A stretch of 64,000 bases of DNA from Geomonas sp. Red32 (GCF_023652955.1 NZ_JAKLOY010000001.1:1364001-1428000); one strand, 5' to 3'. Shown: positions 36,282-45,713, counted from the stretch's first letter. The notes: a model not told the origin generated them from the letters alone. Made by a program: numbers and translations.

Positions 36282-37192
36282 GTTCTTTTCACGGCTCGGC
36301 AGACCAGGCCGACACCCTTCGGCAACTGGCCGGGCGCACCAAGAACCGCCCCGTTACGGAGCGGGTTAAGCTTCGCGAGGGACTCAGGGTGATCTCGGTC
36401 ACCAGCGGCAAGGGAGGGGTCGGCAAGAGCTCGGTGGTGGTCAACGTGGCCGAATCCCTGGCCGCAGCAGGAAAACGGGTGCTGATCGTCGACACCGGCC
36501 AGGGGATGACCGGCATCTGCATGAGGCTCGGCAGGGAAGCCCAGTACGGCCTCGGGCACGTGATCGGCGGCGAGCGGAGCCTGGAGGAGACCGTGGTCGA
36601 GGCGTCCCCCGGCATCAGCATCCTCCCCGCCGGTCTCGGCATGCACCAGTACAGTGCACTTTCCCCGAGCGAACGGGTATCCCTTTTGCAAGGTATGATC
36701 AGGCTGCAGGACCGCTTCGATTACTACCTGATCGACACCGCCCCCGGGCTGGCCGCCAACGTCACCGGCTTCGCCGCCGCCTCGCGGGAGATCATGCTGG
36801 TGATCACCCCGGAACCAACCTCGATCACCGACGCCTACGCCTTGATGAAGACCCTCTCCGGACGCGATCCGGGGTTGAAATTCAAGCTGGTAGTCAACAT
36901 GTGCAAGAACGCCGAGGAGGGGAGCACCCTCTACAACAAGCTTTCGGCCATCACCGGCCGCTTCCTGGAGATCTCCATGGAGTACGCCGGATGTATCCTG
37001 CAGGATGAAATGTTAGTGGAATCTGCCAAGCGCCGGGGCCCCGTCTGCCGCCTCTTCCCCGACTCCCGGGCCTCGCTGGGATTCAAAAGTTTGGCACAGA
37101 GGTTATTGTCGGAAACTGGGGTAATGCCCCAGATGCCGGGCGAACCGGCAGCGAGCGTGACGCAGTGGAGGAAACATGAACTGTCTTCTTAA
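36278..37192 (+). CDS. flhG: MinD-like flagellar number regulator
   Basis: The 304-residue ParA/MinD ATPase controls flagellar number with FlhF. The deviant Walker A is intact (SGKGGVGKSS near residue 43-52) and DTAPG (near 150) is present. In the switch I position, however, the canonical DADLGLAN is VDTGQGMTGI: the second Asp and the Asn are lost. The protein may bind ATP but hydrolyse it poorly. It overlaps flhF by four bases and fliA by 17. It is also called ylxH/fleN. Confidence 0.92.
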   Translation: MSSFHGSADQADTLRQLAGRTKNRPVTERVKLREGLRVISVTSGKGGVGKSSVVVNVAESLAAAGKRVLIVDTGQGMTGICMRLGREAQYGLGHVIGGERSLEETVVEASPGISILPAGLGMHQYSALSPSERVSLLQGMIRLQDRFDYYLIDTAPGLAANVTGFAAASREIMLVITPEPTSITDAYALMKTLSGRDPGLKFKLVVNMCKNAEEGSTLYNKLSAITGRFLEISMEYAGCILQDEMLVESAKRRGPVCRLFPDSRASLGFKSLAQRLLSETGVMPQMPGEPAASVTQWRKHELSS

Positions 37193-37928
37193 GGCCTATG
37201 AGCAAGAGGCGCATCGCGGGGTGCCGCTCAGCAGGGACGAACTGGTGGTATCCCACCTCCCGCTGGTCAAGTTCATCGTGGACCGGATCGCCTCTTCCCT
37301 TCCCCCCCACCTGGACCGGGAGGATCTGAGAAGCGCCGCCATCGTGGGGCTCATCTCGGCCGCCGAAAGGTTCGATCCGAGCCGCGGGGTGCAGTTCAAG
37401 ACCTTCGCCGAGCAGCGCATCCGCGGGACCATCATGGACGAGCTGCGCGCCCAGGACTGGCTCACCAGGAGCCTCCGCGACAAGTTCAAGAAGCTCGAGA
37501 AGGAATTCGCGCTTTTGGAGCAGCGGCTGGGGCGTAACCCCTCCTCCGACGAGGTGGCGGTGGCCATGGGGCTCGAGCTCAAGGACTACTTCCGGCTCCT
37601 CGAGGAGATCCATCTCCTCTCCTTCGTCTCCCTGGACGACGCCTGGCACGACGAGGACGGCGCCCCCTTCGGCCTTCTCGACGTCCTGGAGGACAAGGGA
37701 ACCGAGAGCCCGCAGAACCAGATGATCGCCCGCCAGACGGTGGAGAGGCTTGCCGAGGCCATCGACAACCTCCCCGAGAAGGAGCGGATCGTCATCACCC
37801 TGTACTACTACGAGGAGCTGAACCTCAAGGAGATCGGGGCGGTGCTGGATCTGACCGAATCGCGGATTTCCCAGCTGCACAGCCAGGCCATCGTGAGGCT
37901 GCGCGGCAAGATGAAGCGGGTAGCGTAG
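37176..37928 (+). CDS. fliA: Flagellar sigma factor 28
   Basis: The 250-residue sigma factor has the FliA order of regions: 2 (LPLVKFIVDRIASSLPPHLDREDLRSAAIVGLISAAERFDP, split over residues 30-70), region 3 (RNPSSDEVAVAMG) and region 4 (LPEKERIVITLYYYEELNLKEIGAVLDLTESRISQLHSQA, split over 200-240). It drives late flagellar genes; two sites fitting its consensus occur in the window (45774 and 56483). Its inhibitor flgM is five genes downstream. Confidence 0.96.
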   Translation: MNCLLKAYEQEAHRGVPLSRDELVVSHLPLVKFIVDRIASSLPPHLDREDLRSAAIVGLISAAERFDPSRGVQFKTFAEQRIRGTIMDELRAQDWLTRSLRDKFKKLEKEFALLEQRLGRNPSSDEVAVAMGLELKDYFRLLEEIHLLSFVSLDDAWHDEDGAPFGLLDVLEDKGTESPQNQMIARQTVERLAEAIDNLPEKERIVITLYYYEELNLKEIGAVLDLTESRISQLHSQAIVRLRGKMKRVA

Positions 37929-37937
37929 GGGGATAGC

Positions 37938-38654
37938 ATGAACAGCGGGATGTATGCGGCCCTGTCGGGGAGCCTGACGGCGCAGCGCCGGCTCGATGTC
38001 CTGACCAACAACCTGGCCAATGCCAGCACCGCCGGCTTCAAGGCCGACACCATCGGGTTCGAAAGCGTACTGGCTGGTGTCAATAATCCGACACAGCAGC
38101 CAATTTTTGCCAACGAACGGTACTCGACCGACTTCTCCCAGGGGCCGCTGCAAAAAAGCGACAACACCTTCGATCTGGCCCTGGAAGGGGAGGGGTTCTT
38201 CGTGGTGAACACCCCCGACGGGCCGGCCTACACCCGGCAGGGTAACTTCCAGCGCGGTCCGGGAGGCAAGCTCGTGACCAGCGACGGTTACGAGGTGCAG
38301 GGGGGCAACGGTCCCATCACCATCGCCAACGGGAGCCGGGTGATCATCGACGAGAACGGGCAGGTGAACGTGGACGGCAGCGCGGTGGGGACCATCAGCC
38401 GGGTGGACTTCCCGAAGCCGTACAGCCTCAGCAAACAGGGGAACGGCCTGTGGGTGCCGGCCGACCCGGCCGCCGCCCCGGCCGCGGCCCAGACTCCGGT
38501 CAAGCAGGGGTACCTGGAAGGCTCCAACGTGAAGGTCGTGGTGGAGATGGCCCGCATGATCGAGACCAGCCGTTTCTTCGAGTCGTGCGCGCGTGCCGTC
38601 CGAAGCTACGACGACATGGCCGCCAAGGCGGCCAACGACTTGGGAAAAGTGTAA
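37938..38654 (+). CDS. flgF: Flagellar basal-body rod protein FlgF
   Basis: The 238-residue protein has the rod-protein N-terminus (MYAALSGSLTAQRRLDVLTNNLANASTAGFKAD), a beta domain with LALEGEGFFVVNTPDGPAYTRQGNF near 82-106, and the helical C-terminus VEMARMIETSRFFESCARAVRSYDDM. It forms the proximal or distal rod with FlgG. Ten bases separate it from fliA, so it belongs to the same operon. Confidence 0.95.
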   Translation: MNSGMYAALSGSLTAQRRLDVLTNNLANASTAGFKADTIGFESVLAGVNNPTQQPIFANERYSTDFSQGPLQKSDNTFDLALEGEGFFVVNTPDGPAYTRQGNFQRGPGGKLVTSDGYEVQGGNGPITIANGSRVIIDENGQVNVDGSAVGTISRVDFPKPYSLSKQGNGLWVPADPAAAPAAAQTPVKQGYLEGSNVKVVVEMARMIETSRFFESCARAVRSYDDMAAKAANDLGKV

Positions 38655-38686
38655 AGCCGAGACCGGACTCCGCAGGTTTCACAACC

Positions 38687-38732
38687 TAGAACGTAGAACT
38701 TAGAACATAGAACGGCAGTCAGCACTGCCGTT
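38687..38732 (+). repeat. Heptamer tandem repeat and hairpin upstream of flgG
   Basis: Four copies of TAGAACN run from 38687 to 38714. AACGGCAGT (38711-38719) and ACTGCCGTT (38724-38732) form a perfect 9-bp hairpin right before the AAGGAG ribosome site of flgG. There is no T-run, so it may set mRNA processing or flgG translation. Confidence 0.7.
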
Positions 38733-38744
38733 AAGGAGCATTTC

Positions 38745-39533
38745 ATGATCAGGGCCCTTTGGACCGCCGCCTCCGGTATGCAGGCGCAGACGACGAACAT
38801 AGACGTGATCTCCAACAACCTGGCCAACAGCAACACGACCGGGTTCAAGAAGAGCCGCGCCGACTTCGAGGACTTGATGTACCAGACGGTGAAGACCACC
38901 GGCGCCCCGGCCACCAACTCGACCACCACCCCGACCGGCATCCAGATCGGCCTTGGGGTCAAGCCGGCGGCGGTCACCAAGATCTTCTCCACCGGCAACA
39001 TCGTCCAGTCCGGCAACCAGCTCGACCTCGCCATCCAGGGGGACGGCTTCTTCCAGGTCCAGCAGACCGACGGCACCACTGCCTATACCCGCGCCGGGAC
39101 CCTCAAGAAGGACGGGCAGGGGCGCCTGGTCACCTCGGAAGGGCAGCCGATCCTCCCGGAGATCCTGATCCCCAGTAACGCCCTGAGCGTCAACATCGGC
39201 AGCGACGGCACGGTCTCGGTCCAGCAGCCGGGTCAGAACACCTCCACCACGGTCGGCACCCTCCAGCTCGCCTCCTTCCCCAACCCTTCGGGGCTGAACG
39301 CCATCGGCAAGAACCTCTTCCTTCCCACCGACTCCTCCGGCAACGCCACCACCGGCACCGCCGGCCAGAACGGGCTCGGGACGCTGGAGCAGGGGTACGT
39401 GGAGCAGTCCAACGTCAGCGTGGTGGACGAGATGGTCAACATGATCGTCGGGCAGCGCGCCTACGAGATCAACTCCAAGGCGGTGCAGGCCTCCGACGAG
39501 ATGCTGCAGCAGGCCGCCCAGTTGAAGAGGTAG
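38745..39533 (+). CDS. flgG: Flagellar distal rod protein FlgG
   Basis: The 262-residue protein matches Flg[48 protein letters not shown] (split over residues 1-47), [22 protein letters not shown] near 95-116, and the C-terminal [41 protein letters not shown]. It builds the distal rod. An AAGGAG site lies directly behind the hairpin at 38711-38732. Confidence 0.97.
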   Translation: MIRALWTAASGMQAQTTNIDVISNNLANSNTTGFKKSRADFEDLMYQTVKTTGAPATNSTTTPTGIQIGLGVKPAAVTKIFSTGNIVQSGNQLDLAIQGDGFFQVQQTDGTTAYTRAGTLKKDGQGRLVTSEGQPILPEILIPSNALSVNIGSDGTVSVQQPGQNTSTTVGTLQLASFPNPSGLNAIGKNLFLPTDSSGNATTGTAGQNGLGTLEQGYVEQSNVSVVDEMVNMIVGQRAYEINSKAVQASDEMLQQAAQLKR

Positions 39534-39534
39534 C

Positions 39535-40272
39535 ATGATGAAAGCTTTGGTGCTGGCAGCCCTCCTCTTCCTGATCCCCTCCGCCGTCCTGGCGCTTCCC
39601 ACCCCGGTGAGCGTTCCCAAGCCGGTGGCGACCGTCTCGGTCCCCGAGAGCGAGGTGAAGAAGGTGGTCGAGGAGTTCCTGGTGCAGCGGGCCGCCCCGC
39701 TCAACGCCAAGATCTCCATCAAGAGGATCGGCTACAGCGGCGACCTGAAGCTCCCCGCCGGCGCGGTCAGCTACGAGGTGATCGCCCCCGACCGCTGGGA
39801 AGGGTACGGCAACGGCTCGCTGGCCCTCATCGTCCGGGTGGACGGCGAAGTGAAGAAGAACCTCACCGTGCTGGTCGAGGTCGAGGCGCTGACCGACATG
39901 GTGGTGGCGACCCGTACCCTGGAGAGGGGAGAGGTTGTTACCGCAAGCGATCTCTCCGTCGCCAGCCGCGACATGGCCCACGTGCAGGGAAGGTTCCTGA
40001 AAACTGTCGACGAGGCGGTAGGCCTCCGGGTGAAGAGCTCCGTCCGGGCCAACTCCCCGGTGCGGGGCGACTACCTCGAACGGGTCCCGGTGGTGAAGAG
40101 CGGGCAGCTCGTGACCATCGTGGCGGAAAACGAGGTGGTGAGGATCACCGCCATCGGCCGGGCCAAGAATTCCGGGGCGGTGGGGGACCAGATCATGGTG
40201 GTTAACACCTCCTCGAACAAGGACGTGCCGGCGCGCGTGGTCGATGCCGACACGGTCAAGGTGGAATTCTGA
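39535..40272 (+). CDS. flgA: P-ring chaperone FlgA
   Basis: The 245-residue protein has a signal peptide ending near VLALP (about residue 22). The SAF domain is visible in the second half (VATRTLERGEVVTASDLSVASRDMAHVQG near 120-148), followed by VVKSGQLVTIVAENEVVRITAIGRA and the end VPARVVDADTVKVEF. In the periplasm it helps FlgI assemble the P ring. It ends in TGATG, with flgH starting in the overlap. Confidence 0.93.
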   Translation: MMKALVLAALLFLIPSAVLALPTPVSVPKPVATVSVPESEVKKVVEEFLVQRAAPLNAKISIKRIGYSGDLKLPAGAVSYEVIAPDRWEGYGNGSLALIVRVDGEVKKNLTVLVEVEALTDMVVATRTLERGEVVTASDLSVASRDMAHVQGRFLKTVDEAVGLRVKSSVRANSPVRGDYLERVPVVKSGQLVTIVAENEVVRITAIGRAKNSGAVGDQIMVVNTSSNKDVPARVVDADTVKVEF

Positions 40273-40967
40273 TGATCCGGAAAGGAGTACAACGATACAT
40301 CGCGGGGATGGCGGCGGCGGGGGCGGTGCTCCTGATGACCGCCTGCTCGCATCAGGTGGCCGAGGTCCATACCCGCAGCTTCGACGAGCAGATGCCGAAG
40401 GTCCAGCCGAACTACGCCTCCGGCTCCATCTGGCAGGCCTCCTCCACGGGGCTCGCCGAGGACGTGAAGGCGCGCCAGCGCGGGGACATCATCACCATCG
40501 TCATCTCGGAGTCGGCGAGCGCCAGCAAGAACGCGACCACCGACACCAAGCGGGGCTCCAGCATCTCGGCCGGCATCCCCAACCTCCTTGGGCTGGAGAA
40601 GACCCCGGTCAAGACCTGGGCCGACCTCGCGAACCTCTTGAGCGCGAACTTCGATTCCAAGTACTCGGGTAGCGGTTCCACCACCCGGGCGGACACCCTG
40701 AACGCCACCATGAGCGCCAAGGTGGTCGATGTGGCCCCCAACGGGAACCTCGCCATCGAGGGGAGACGCAACGTCAAGGTCAACAACGAGGACCAGATCA
40801 TCGTCCTGACCGGGACGGTGCGAAGCCGCGACGTAACCGCCGACAACACGATTGGTTCCGCCCTGATCGCCGACGCCCGGATCAACTACACCGGTAACGG
40901 AGTGGTGAGCGACCGGCAGCGGCCGGGGTGGCTATTGAACATCTTCGACAAGATCTGGCCCTTCTAA
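40272..40967 (+). CDS. flgH: L-ring lipoprotein FlgH
   Basis: The 231-residue outer-membrane L-ring protein has the lipobox LMTAC near residues 20-24. The mature part shows SIWQ near 55, RGDIITIVISESASASKNATTDTKR near 73-97, and the strand set LAIEGRRNVKVNNEDQIIVLTGTVRSRDVTADNTI split over 157-192, with the terminal GWLLNIFDKIWPF. It starts at the ATG that overlaps the flgA stop. Confidence 0.96.
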   Translation: MIRKGVQRYIAGMAAAGAVLLMTACSHQVAEVHTRSFDEQMPKVQPNYASGSIWQASSTGLAEDVKARQRGDIITIVISESASASKNATTDTKRGSSISAGIPNLLGLEKTPVKTWADLANLLSANFDSKYSGSGSTTRADTLNATMSAKVVDVAPNGNLAIEGRRNVKVNNEDQIIVLTGTVRSRDVTADNTIGSALIADARINYTGNGVVSDRQRPGWLLNIFDKIWPF

Positions 40968-41037
40968 CCGCCGCGCCTCCCCCGCCGGGGAGGCGTCCGG
41001 CCGTTTGCGGGCGAAAGTTTCGCCCCGAGGTACCGAC

Positions 41038-42144
41038 GTGAAAGCACTCGCAGTCAAAATCCTGGCCTTTGCCGTTCTCCTGCTCCTCATGCCGCAGCTC
41101 TCCTTTGCCGCGCGCATCAAGGACATCGCCGCTTTCGACGGCGTCCGGGACAACCAGCTGATCGGTTACGGCCTAGTGGTCGGCCTGAACGGCTCGGGCG
41201 ACTCGGACCAGACCAAGTTCCCGGTGCAGTCCCTGGTCGGGGCTCTGGAGAGGCTGGGGATCACGGTGAACCGCGGGGACATCACGGTCAAGAACGTGGC
41301 CGCGGTCATGGTCACCGCCGAGCTCCCCCCCTTCTCCAAGCAGGGTAACCATCTCGACGTGCTGGTCTCATCGGTGGGCGACGCCAAGAGCCTCGCGGGG
41401 GGGACCCTGCTCATGGCTCCCATGAAGGGCGGCGACGGGCAGATCTACGCGGTGGCCCAGGGGGCGGTGCTGACCAACTCCTTCTCCTACGGCGGCCAGG
41501 CCGCCAGCGCGATCAAGAACCATCCGACCGCCGGCACGGTTCCGGGCGGGGCACTGATCGAGCGGGAGATCCCCAATGTCCTGGCCGGGAAGAGCGTCCT
41601 GAAGCTGAACCTCCACCAGGCCGATTTCACCACCGCGAGCCGGGTAGCCGCCGCCATCAACGAGCGCTTCAAGTCCGAGATCGCCACCCTGACCGACCCC
41701 GGCAGCGTCAACATCCTGGTCCCCGACGCCTACCGCGGCTCGATGATCTCCTTCCTGGCCCAGCTCGAGCGGCTGGAGGTCAACCCCGATGTCGTCGCCC
41801 GGGTGGTGATGAACGAGCGGACCGGCACCATCGTGATGGGTGAGAACGTCCGCATCTCGACGGTGGCGGTCTCCCACGGGAACCTGACCGTGGTGGTCAA
41901 AGAGGCCCCCCTGGTTTCCCAGCCGGCTCCCTTCTCCAAGACCGGCACCACCACAACCGTCCCCAGGACGGAGCTGAAGGTGGCCGAGGAGAAGGTCAAC
42001 GTCTCGCTCCTGAAGGAAGGGGCCAACCTCGGCGACGTGGTGCGCGCCCTCAACACGCTGGGGGTCACCCCGCGGGACCTGCTGGGAATCATGCAGGCGA
42101 TCAAAGCGGCCGGCGCCCTCAACGCCGAGCTGAGCGTCATGTAG
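41038..42144 (+). CDS. flgI: P-ring protein FlgI
   Basis: The 368-residue periplasmic P-ring protein has a signal peptide ending SFAAR (about residue 25) and then RIKDIAAFDGVRDNQLIGYGLVVGLNGSGDSD, the FlgI signature. Other landmarks are VKNVAAVMVTAELPPF near 85 and RTGTIVMGENVRISTVAVSHGNLTV near 260-284. I chose the GTG at 41038, eight bases after GAGG; an in-frame TTG at 41005 would add 11 residues before the signal peptide. Confidence 0.94.
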   Translation: MKALAVKILAFAVLLLLMPQLSFAARIKDIAAFDGVRDNQLIGYGLVVGLNGSGDSDQTKFPVQSLVGALERLGITVNRGDITVKNVAAVMVTAELPPFSKQGNHLDVLVSSVGDAKSLAGGTLLMAPMKGGDGQIYAVAQGAVLTNSFSYGGQAASAIKNHPTAGTVPGGALIEREIPNVLAGKSVLKLNLHQADFTTASRVAAAINERFKSEIATLTDPGSVNILVPDAYRGSMISFLAQLERLEVNPDVVARVVMNERTGTIVMGENVRISTVAVSHGNLTVVVKEAPLVSQPAPFSKTGTTTTVPRTELKVAEEKVNVSLLKEGANLGDVVRALNTLGVTPRDLLGIMQAIKAAGALNAELSVM

Positions 42145-42156
42145 GCGGGGGAGACG

Positions 42157-42501
42157 ATGGAGATCAATACGCAGCTACCGGTGATCCCGCTGACCGCCGC
42201 CACCCCCAAGCTCCCCGCGGATCCCGCCGCGGCGAAGGACCAGGCCGCCATCAAAAAGGCCGCCCGCGGTTTCGAGGCGATGTTCCTGGGGATGATGATG
42301 AAGTCGATGCGCGCGACGGTGGGCGAGAACAAGCTGACCGGCGGGGGGCGCGGCGAGGAAACCTTCCGTTCCCTGCTCGACCAGCAGTACGCCGATGCCG
42401 CCGCCAACGGCGGGGGGGTGGGGCTGGCCGGCATGCTGGAGCGGGAACTGACCCGCCAGCAGCACCCGGTCCCCCCGGGAGGAAGTCATGGTGATAAATA
42501 G
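42157..42501 (+). CDS. flgJ: FlgJ-type rod-binding protein, lacking the muramidase domain
   Basis: The 114-residue product is only the rod-binding half of FlgJ: KKAARGFEAMFLGMMMKSMRATV near 35-57, then GRGEETFRSLLDQQYADAAA and GGVGLAGMLERELTR. The C-terminal peptidoglycan hydrolase domain of enteric FlgJ is absent, as in most non-enteric bacteria, so a separate enzyme must open the cell wall. It overlaps flgM by 14 bases. Confidence 0.9.
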   Translation: MEINTQLPVIPLTAATPKLPADPAAAKDQAAIKKAARGFEAMFLGMMMKSMRATVGENKLTGGGRGEETFRSLLDQQYADAAANGGGVGLAGMLERELTRQQHPVPPGGSHGDK

Positions 42502-42790
42502 CGCAGCCTACAAGGTGCAGCTCACCCGGACCGACGCGGCCTCCACCGACGGGGCACCCACCCCGTCCAGCCAGGCTGCCGCGCAGCAGCCGCAGCAAAA
42601 AAGCCAGGACCGGGTCAGCATCTCCTCCAAGGAGCTCGGGATCGACCGGCTCAAGCGGGAGCTGGACGCCCTGCCCGAGATGAGGATGGACCGGGTGGCG
42701 CTGGCCCGGCAGAACATGCAGGGAGGAGGCTACCGGGTCGATCCCGCCCTCCTCGCCCAGAAAATGATCGAACAGCACTCAAGTCTGTAA
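42488..42790 (+). CDS. flgM: Anti-sigma-28 factor FlgM
   Basis: The 100-residue protein starts at ATG 42488 behind GGAGGAAGTC. The N-terminal half is disordered (Thr, Gln and Ser rich). The C-terminal half has the sigma-binding pattern DRVSISSKELGIDRLKRELDALPEMRMDRVALARQNMQGGGYRVDPALLAQKM. It holds FliA until the hook is complete and FlgM is exported. It is translated from inside the flgJ gene. Confidence 0.93.
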   Translation: MVINSAAYKVQLTRTDAASTDGAPTPSSQAAAQQPQQKSQDRVSISSKELGIDRLKRELDALPEMRMDRVALARQNMQGGGYRVDPALLAQKMIEQHSSL

Positions 42791-42802
42791 GGGAGAAGCC
42801 GA

Positions 42803-43300
42803 ATGAGAGTTAGCATAGCCGAACTGGTTGCGGCCCTTGGCGAAAAGGGGTCTCTGATGAGGGAACTGAAGAGGCTTTTGCAGGTGGAACAGTCCTGCCT
42901 GGTGACGCTGGACCTGGCTAAGCTGGAGGAAAACCAGCAGCAGATCCAGGGGGCCATGGAGAAGCTGTCGGGGCTTTCCGAGCGCTGCCGCGGGATGATC
43001 GCTGCGCTCTCCGCCGAGCTCGGGCTCTCCGGAGGGGCGGCCCTTTCCCCGATCATCGCACGGCTGCCGGCCGAGGAGCAGGCTTCCCTCAGGGAGGCCC
43101 AGCGGACGGTGGCGGCCGATTCCCGGGAGCTCGGGGGGGCGCTGGCCCTGAACCGCGGGCTTTTGGAAGATTCCCTCACCTTCGTCAACCAGTCGGTCGG
43201 CTTCTTCAACCGGCTCTTCAATCCCGGCGACACCTACGGGATGGCGGGCTCGCTGGTCTCCAGGCGCGGCGGGAGCCGGTTCGTCTGCAAGGAGGTCTAA
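42803..43300 (+). CDS. flgN: Hook-associated protein chaperone FlgN
   Basis: The 165-residue helical protein fits FlgN by position and pattern: an N-terminal helical pair with LKRLLQVEQSCLVTLDLAKLEENQQQIQGAMEKL, a middle with LREAQRTVAADSRELGGALALNRGLLEDSL, and a C-terminal YGMAGSL. It keeps FlgK and FlgL competent for export. flgK follows on the next base after its stop. Confidence 0.9.
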   Translation: MRVSIAELVAALGEKGSLMRELKRLLQVEQSCLVTLDLAKLEENQQQIQGAMEKLSGLSERCRGMIAALSAELGLSGGAALSPIIARLPAEEQASLREAQRTVAADSRELGGALALNRGLLEDSLTFVNQSVGFFNRLFNPGDTYGMAGSLVSRRGGSRFVCKEV

Positions 43301-44749
43301 ATGAGCATCAGCTCGATCTTCGATATCGCCGCCTCCGGGGTGGCCGCCCAGCGTTTCGGCATGGAAGTGACCGGCGAGAACATCGCCAACGTCAACACCA
43401 CCGGCTATGCACGCCAGCAGGTGATGCTGCAGACCGGGCCGATCACCACCGGCACCAACGGTTTCCCGATGGCCACCGGGGTGGAGGTCCAGACGGTGCG
43501 CCGCGCCTACGACGGGATGCTGCAGCAGCAGATCGTGAGCGGCAACTCCACCTACCAGCAGAACCTCACCCGCCAGACCGCCTTGCAGCAGATCCAGCCC
43601 TCGCTGAACGAGCTTTCCACCGACGGGCTCGGGAGCGCGGTGAGCAAGTTCTTCTCCGCCTGGCAGGACCTTTCCACCAACCCGGGAGGGACCGCTGAGC
43701 GGCAGGCGCTGATGACCGCCACCAACGTGATGACCGACGATTTCCACCAGGTGAGCTCCACCCTCTCCGGGGTGGCCAAGAACGCCGACACCAGCCTGGC
43801 CGGGATGACCGCCAACCTGACCGGCAACGCGAAGGATCTCGCCCTGGTCAACCAGCAGATCATCGCCACCACCGCAGTGGGAGGCAACGCCAACGAGCTT
43901 TTGAACCAGCGCGACCAGCTGATCCAGCAGATGTCGCAGACGGCGGGAATCTCCTCCACCATCAACTCGGACGGCACCGCCACCGTATCGCTTGCGGGCG
44001 GGGAGACGCTGGTCAACAGCACCAAGTACGCAACCGTCTACACCAACACCAACGCCTCCGGGACCAACGATATCCTGATCACCGGGATAGGGAACCCTCC
44101 CCCGGCCAACACCCCGGCCTCCGACACCAACGTCTCGGCCACCATCGGCGGGCCCAACAACAGCCAGGGGACCATCGGCGGCGCCTTGCAGGTGCGCGAC
44201 ACCATCGTACCGGGGTACCTCTCGAGCCTCAACGAGATGGCCTCCCAGCTGGTCTCGACGGTCAACACCCAGCACAAGACGGGGTACGCCCTGGACGGGA
44301 CCACCGGCAACAACTTCTTCGACCCTGCCGGGACCACCGCGGCGAACATCGCCATCGATCCCCTGCTGACCGTCCAGAAGATCGCCGGCGGGCTCCCGAC
44401 CGCCACCGACCCGATCCCGACCAGCGCGAACAACAACGGCAACGCGCTCGCCATCGCCAACCTGCAGAAGAGCCCGGTCGCCTTCACCACCGGCAACGCC
44501 ACCTTCAGCAGCTACTACAATGCCATGGTGGCCAAGGTGGGGGTGGACACCCAGAGCGCCCAGAACACCACCACCCAGGGGCAGTCGTTCCTGAACCAGC
44601 TGAATAACCTCTGGCAGTCCAACGCCGGGGTCTCCCTGGACGAGGAGCTGACCAACCTGACCCGCTACCAGCAGGCCTTCCAGGGGTCCGCCAAGGTGAT
44701 CAGCGTGGCTACCTCCATGCTCGACACCGTGCTCGGCCTGATCCAGTAG
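43301..44749 (+). CDS. flgK: Hook-filament junction protein FlgK
   Basis: The 482-residue protein has the FlgK N-terminus (IFDIAASGVAAQRFGMEVTGENIANVNTTGYARQQV), the middle LSSFFSAWQDLSTNPGGTAERQAL-type segment (here VSKFFSAWQDLSTNPGGTAERQALM near 116-140) and the C-terminal LDEELTNLTRYQQAFQGSAKVISVATSMLDTVLGLI. The first residue follows the flgN stop directly. It joins hook and filament. Confidence 0.96.
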   Translation: MSISSIFDIAASGVAAQRFGMEVTGENIANVNTTGYARQQVMLQTGPITTGTNGFPMATGVEVQTVRRAYDGMLQQQIVSGNSTYQQNLTRQTALQQIQPSLNELSTDGLGSAVSKFFSAWQDLSTNPGGTAERQALMTATNVMTDDFHQVSSTLSGVAKNADTSLAGMTANLTGNAKDLALVNQQIIATTAVGGNANELLNQRDQLIQQMSQTAGISSTINSDGTATVSLAGGETLVNSTKYATVYTNTNASGTNDILITGIGNPPPANTPASDTNVSATIGGPNNSQGTIGGALQVRDTIVPGYLSSLNEMASQLVSTVNTQHKTGYALDGTTGNNFFDPAGTTAANIAIDPLLTVQKIAGGLPTATDPIPTSANNNGNALAIANLQKSPVAFTTGNATFSSYYNAMVAKVGVDTQSAQNTTTQGQSFLNQLNNLWQSNAGVSLDEELTNLTRYQQAFQGSAKVISVATSMLDTVLGLIQ

Positions 44750-44766
44750 GCCCAAAGGAGACCGAC

Positions 44767-45687
44767 ATGCGTATCACCGCCAACATGACCGCCGATAACG
44801 CGCTCTACAACATCCAGCAGCAGCGCCAGACGCTGGACGCCCTGCAGGAGCAGGCCTCCTCCGGGAACCTGGTGAACCGCCCCAGCGACAACCCGCTCTC
44901 CACCCGGCAGATCCTCGACATCCAGAACCAGATCGCCAGCGGGGACCAGTACAACTCCAACATCCAGAAGGCCCAGCTCCTTTTGAACGTCTCCAGCACG
45001 GCGCTCAACTCCATGGGGGACATCATGACCCAGGTGAAGCAGATCGCCGGCAAGTTCGCCTCGGGTTCCACCGACTCCACCGCCATCGCGGGCGCGGTGA
45101 GCAACCTCACCCAGCTGAAGGGGCAGCTGATCGACCTCGGGAACACCCAGTACGGCGACCAGTACGTCTTCGGCGGCTTCAAGAACGGCCAGCCTTTCGA
45201 CGCCGCGGGGAATTTCACCGGCACCAGCGATTCCCTCAACATCCCGATCTCGTCGAGCAGCCAGGTCTCCACCTCGGTCTCCGGCGGGAACCTGCTGCGC
45301 GGCGGAACCCCTCCGGCCGCGGTCGGTTCGGGCGCCACCGCCGGCAACCAGCCGGTGGACGTTCTCGGGGGGATCGACGCCCTGATCACCGCCATCTCCA
45401 CCAATAACACCAGTGCCATCAACGACGGGATCAAGAACATGAAGGCGGGGAGCGACCAGTTAAACGCCAGCATCTCGGACGTGGCCGGCCGGCTCACCAG
45501 GCTGAGCAACATGCAGAGCATGATCACCAACAACCAGAACACCCTGAAGGACGCCTACGGCAACCTGCAGAACGTGGACCTGGCCAAGGTGGGGGTGCAG
45601 CTGAGCCAGCAGACCACCGCCTTCAACGCGGCCCTCTCCACCACCGCCAAACTGACCCAGCTCTCGCTTCTCGACTACATGCAGTAG
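44767..45687 (+). CDS. flgL: Hook-filament junction protein FlgL
   Basis: The 306-residue flagellin-like junction protein shows MRITANMTADNALYNIQQQRQTLDALQEQASSGNLVNRPSDNP at the N-terminus, with VSSTALNSMGDIMTQVKQIAGKFASGS in the coiled core, and a Gly/Ser-rich middle. It completes the hook-filament junction after FlgK. A terminator follows at 45714. Confidence 0.95.
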   Translation: MRITANMTADNALYNIQQQRQTLDALQEQASSGNLVNRPSDNPLSTRQILDIQNQIASGDQYNSNIQKAQLLLNVSSTALNSMGDIMTQVKQIAGKFASGSTDSTAIAGAVSNLTQLKGQLIDLGNTQYGDQYVFGGFKNGQPFDAAGNFTGTSDSLNIPISSSSQVSTSVSGGNLLRGGTPPAAVGSGATAGNQPVDVLGGIDALITAISTNNTSAINDGIKNMKAGSDQLNASISDVAGRLTRLSNMQSMITNNQNTLKDAYGNLQNVDLAKVGVQLSQQTTAFNAALSTTAKLTQLSLLDYMQ

Positions 45688-45713
45688 AGAGGGGGCAGGG
45701 GCGCACGCCGAAA

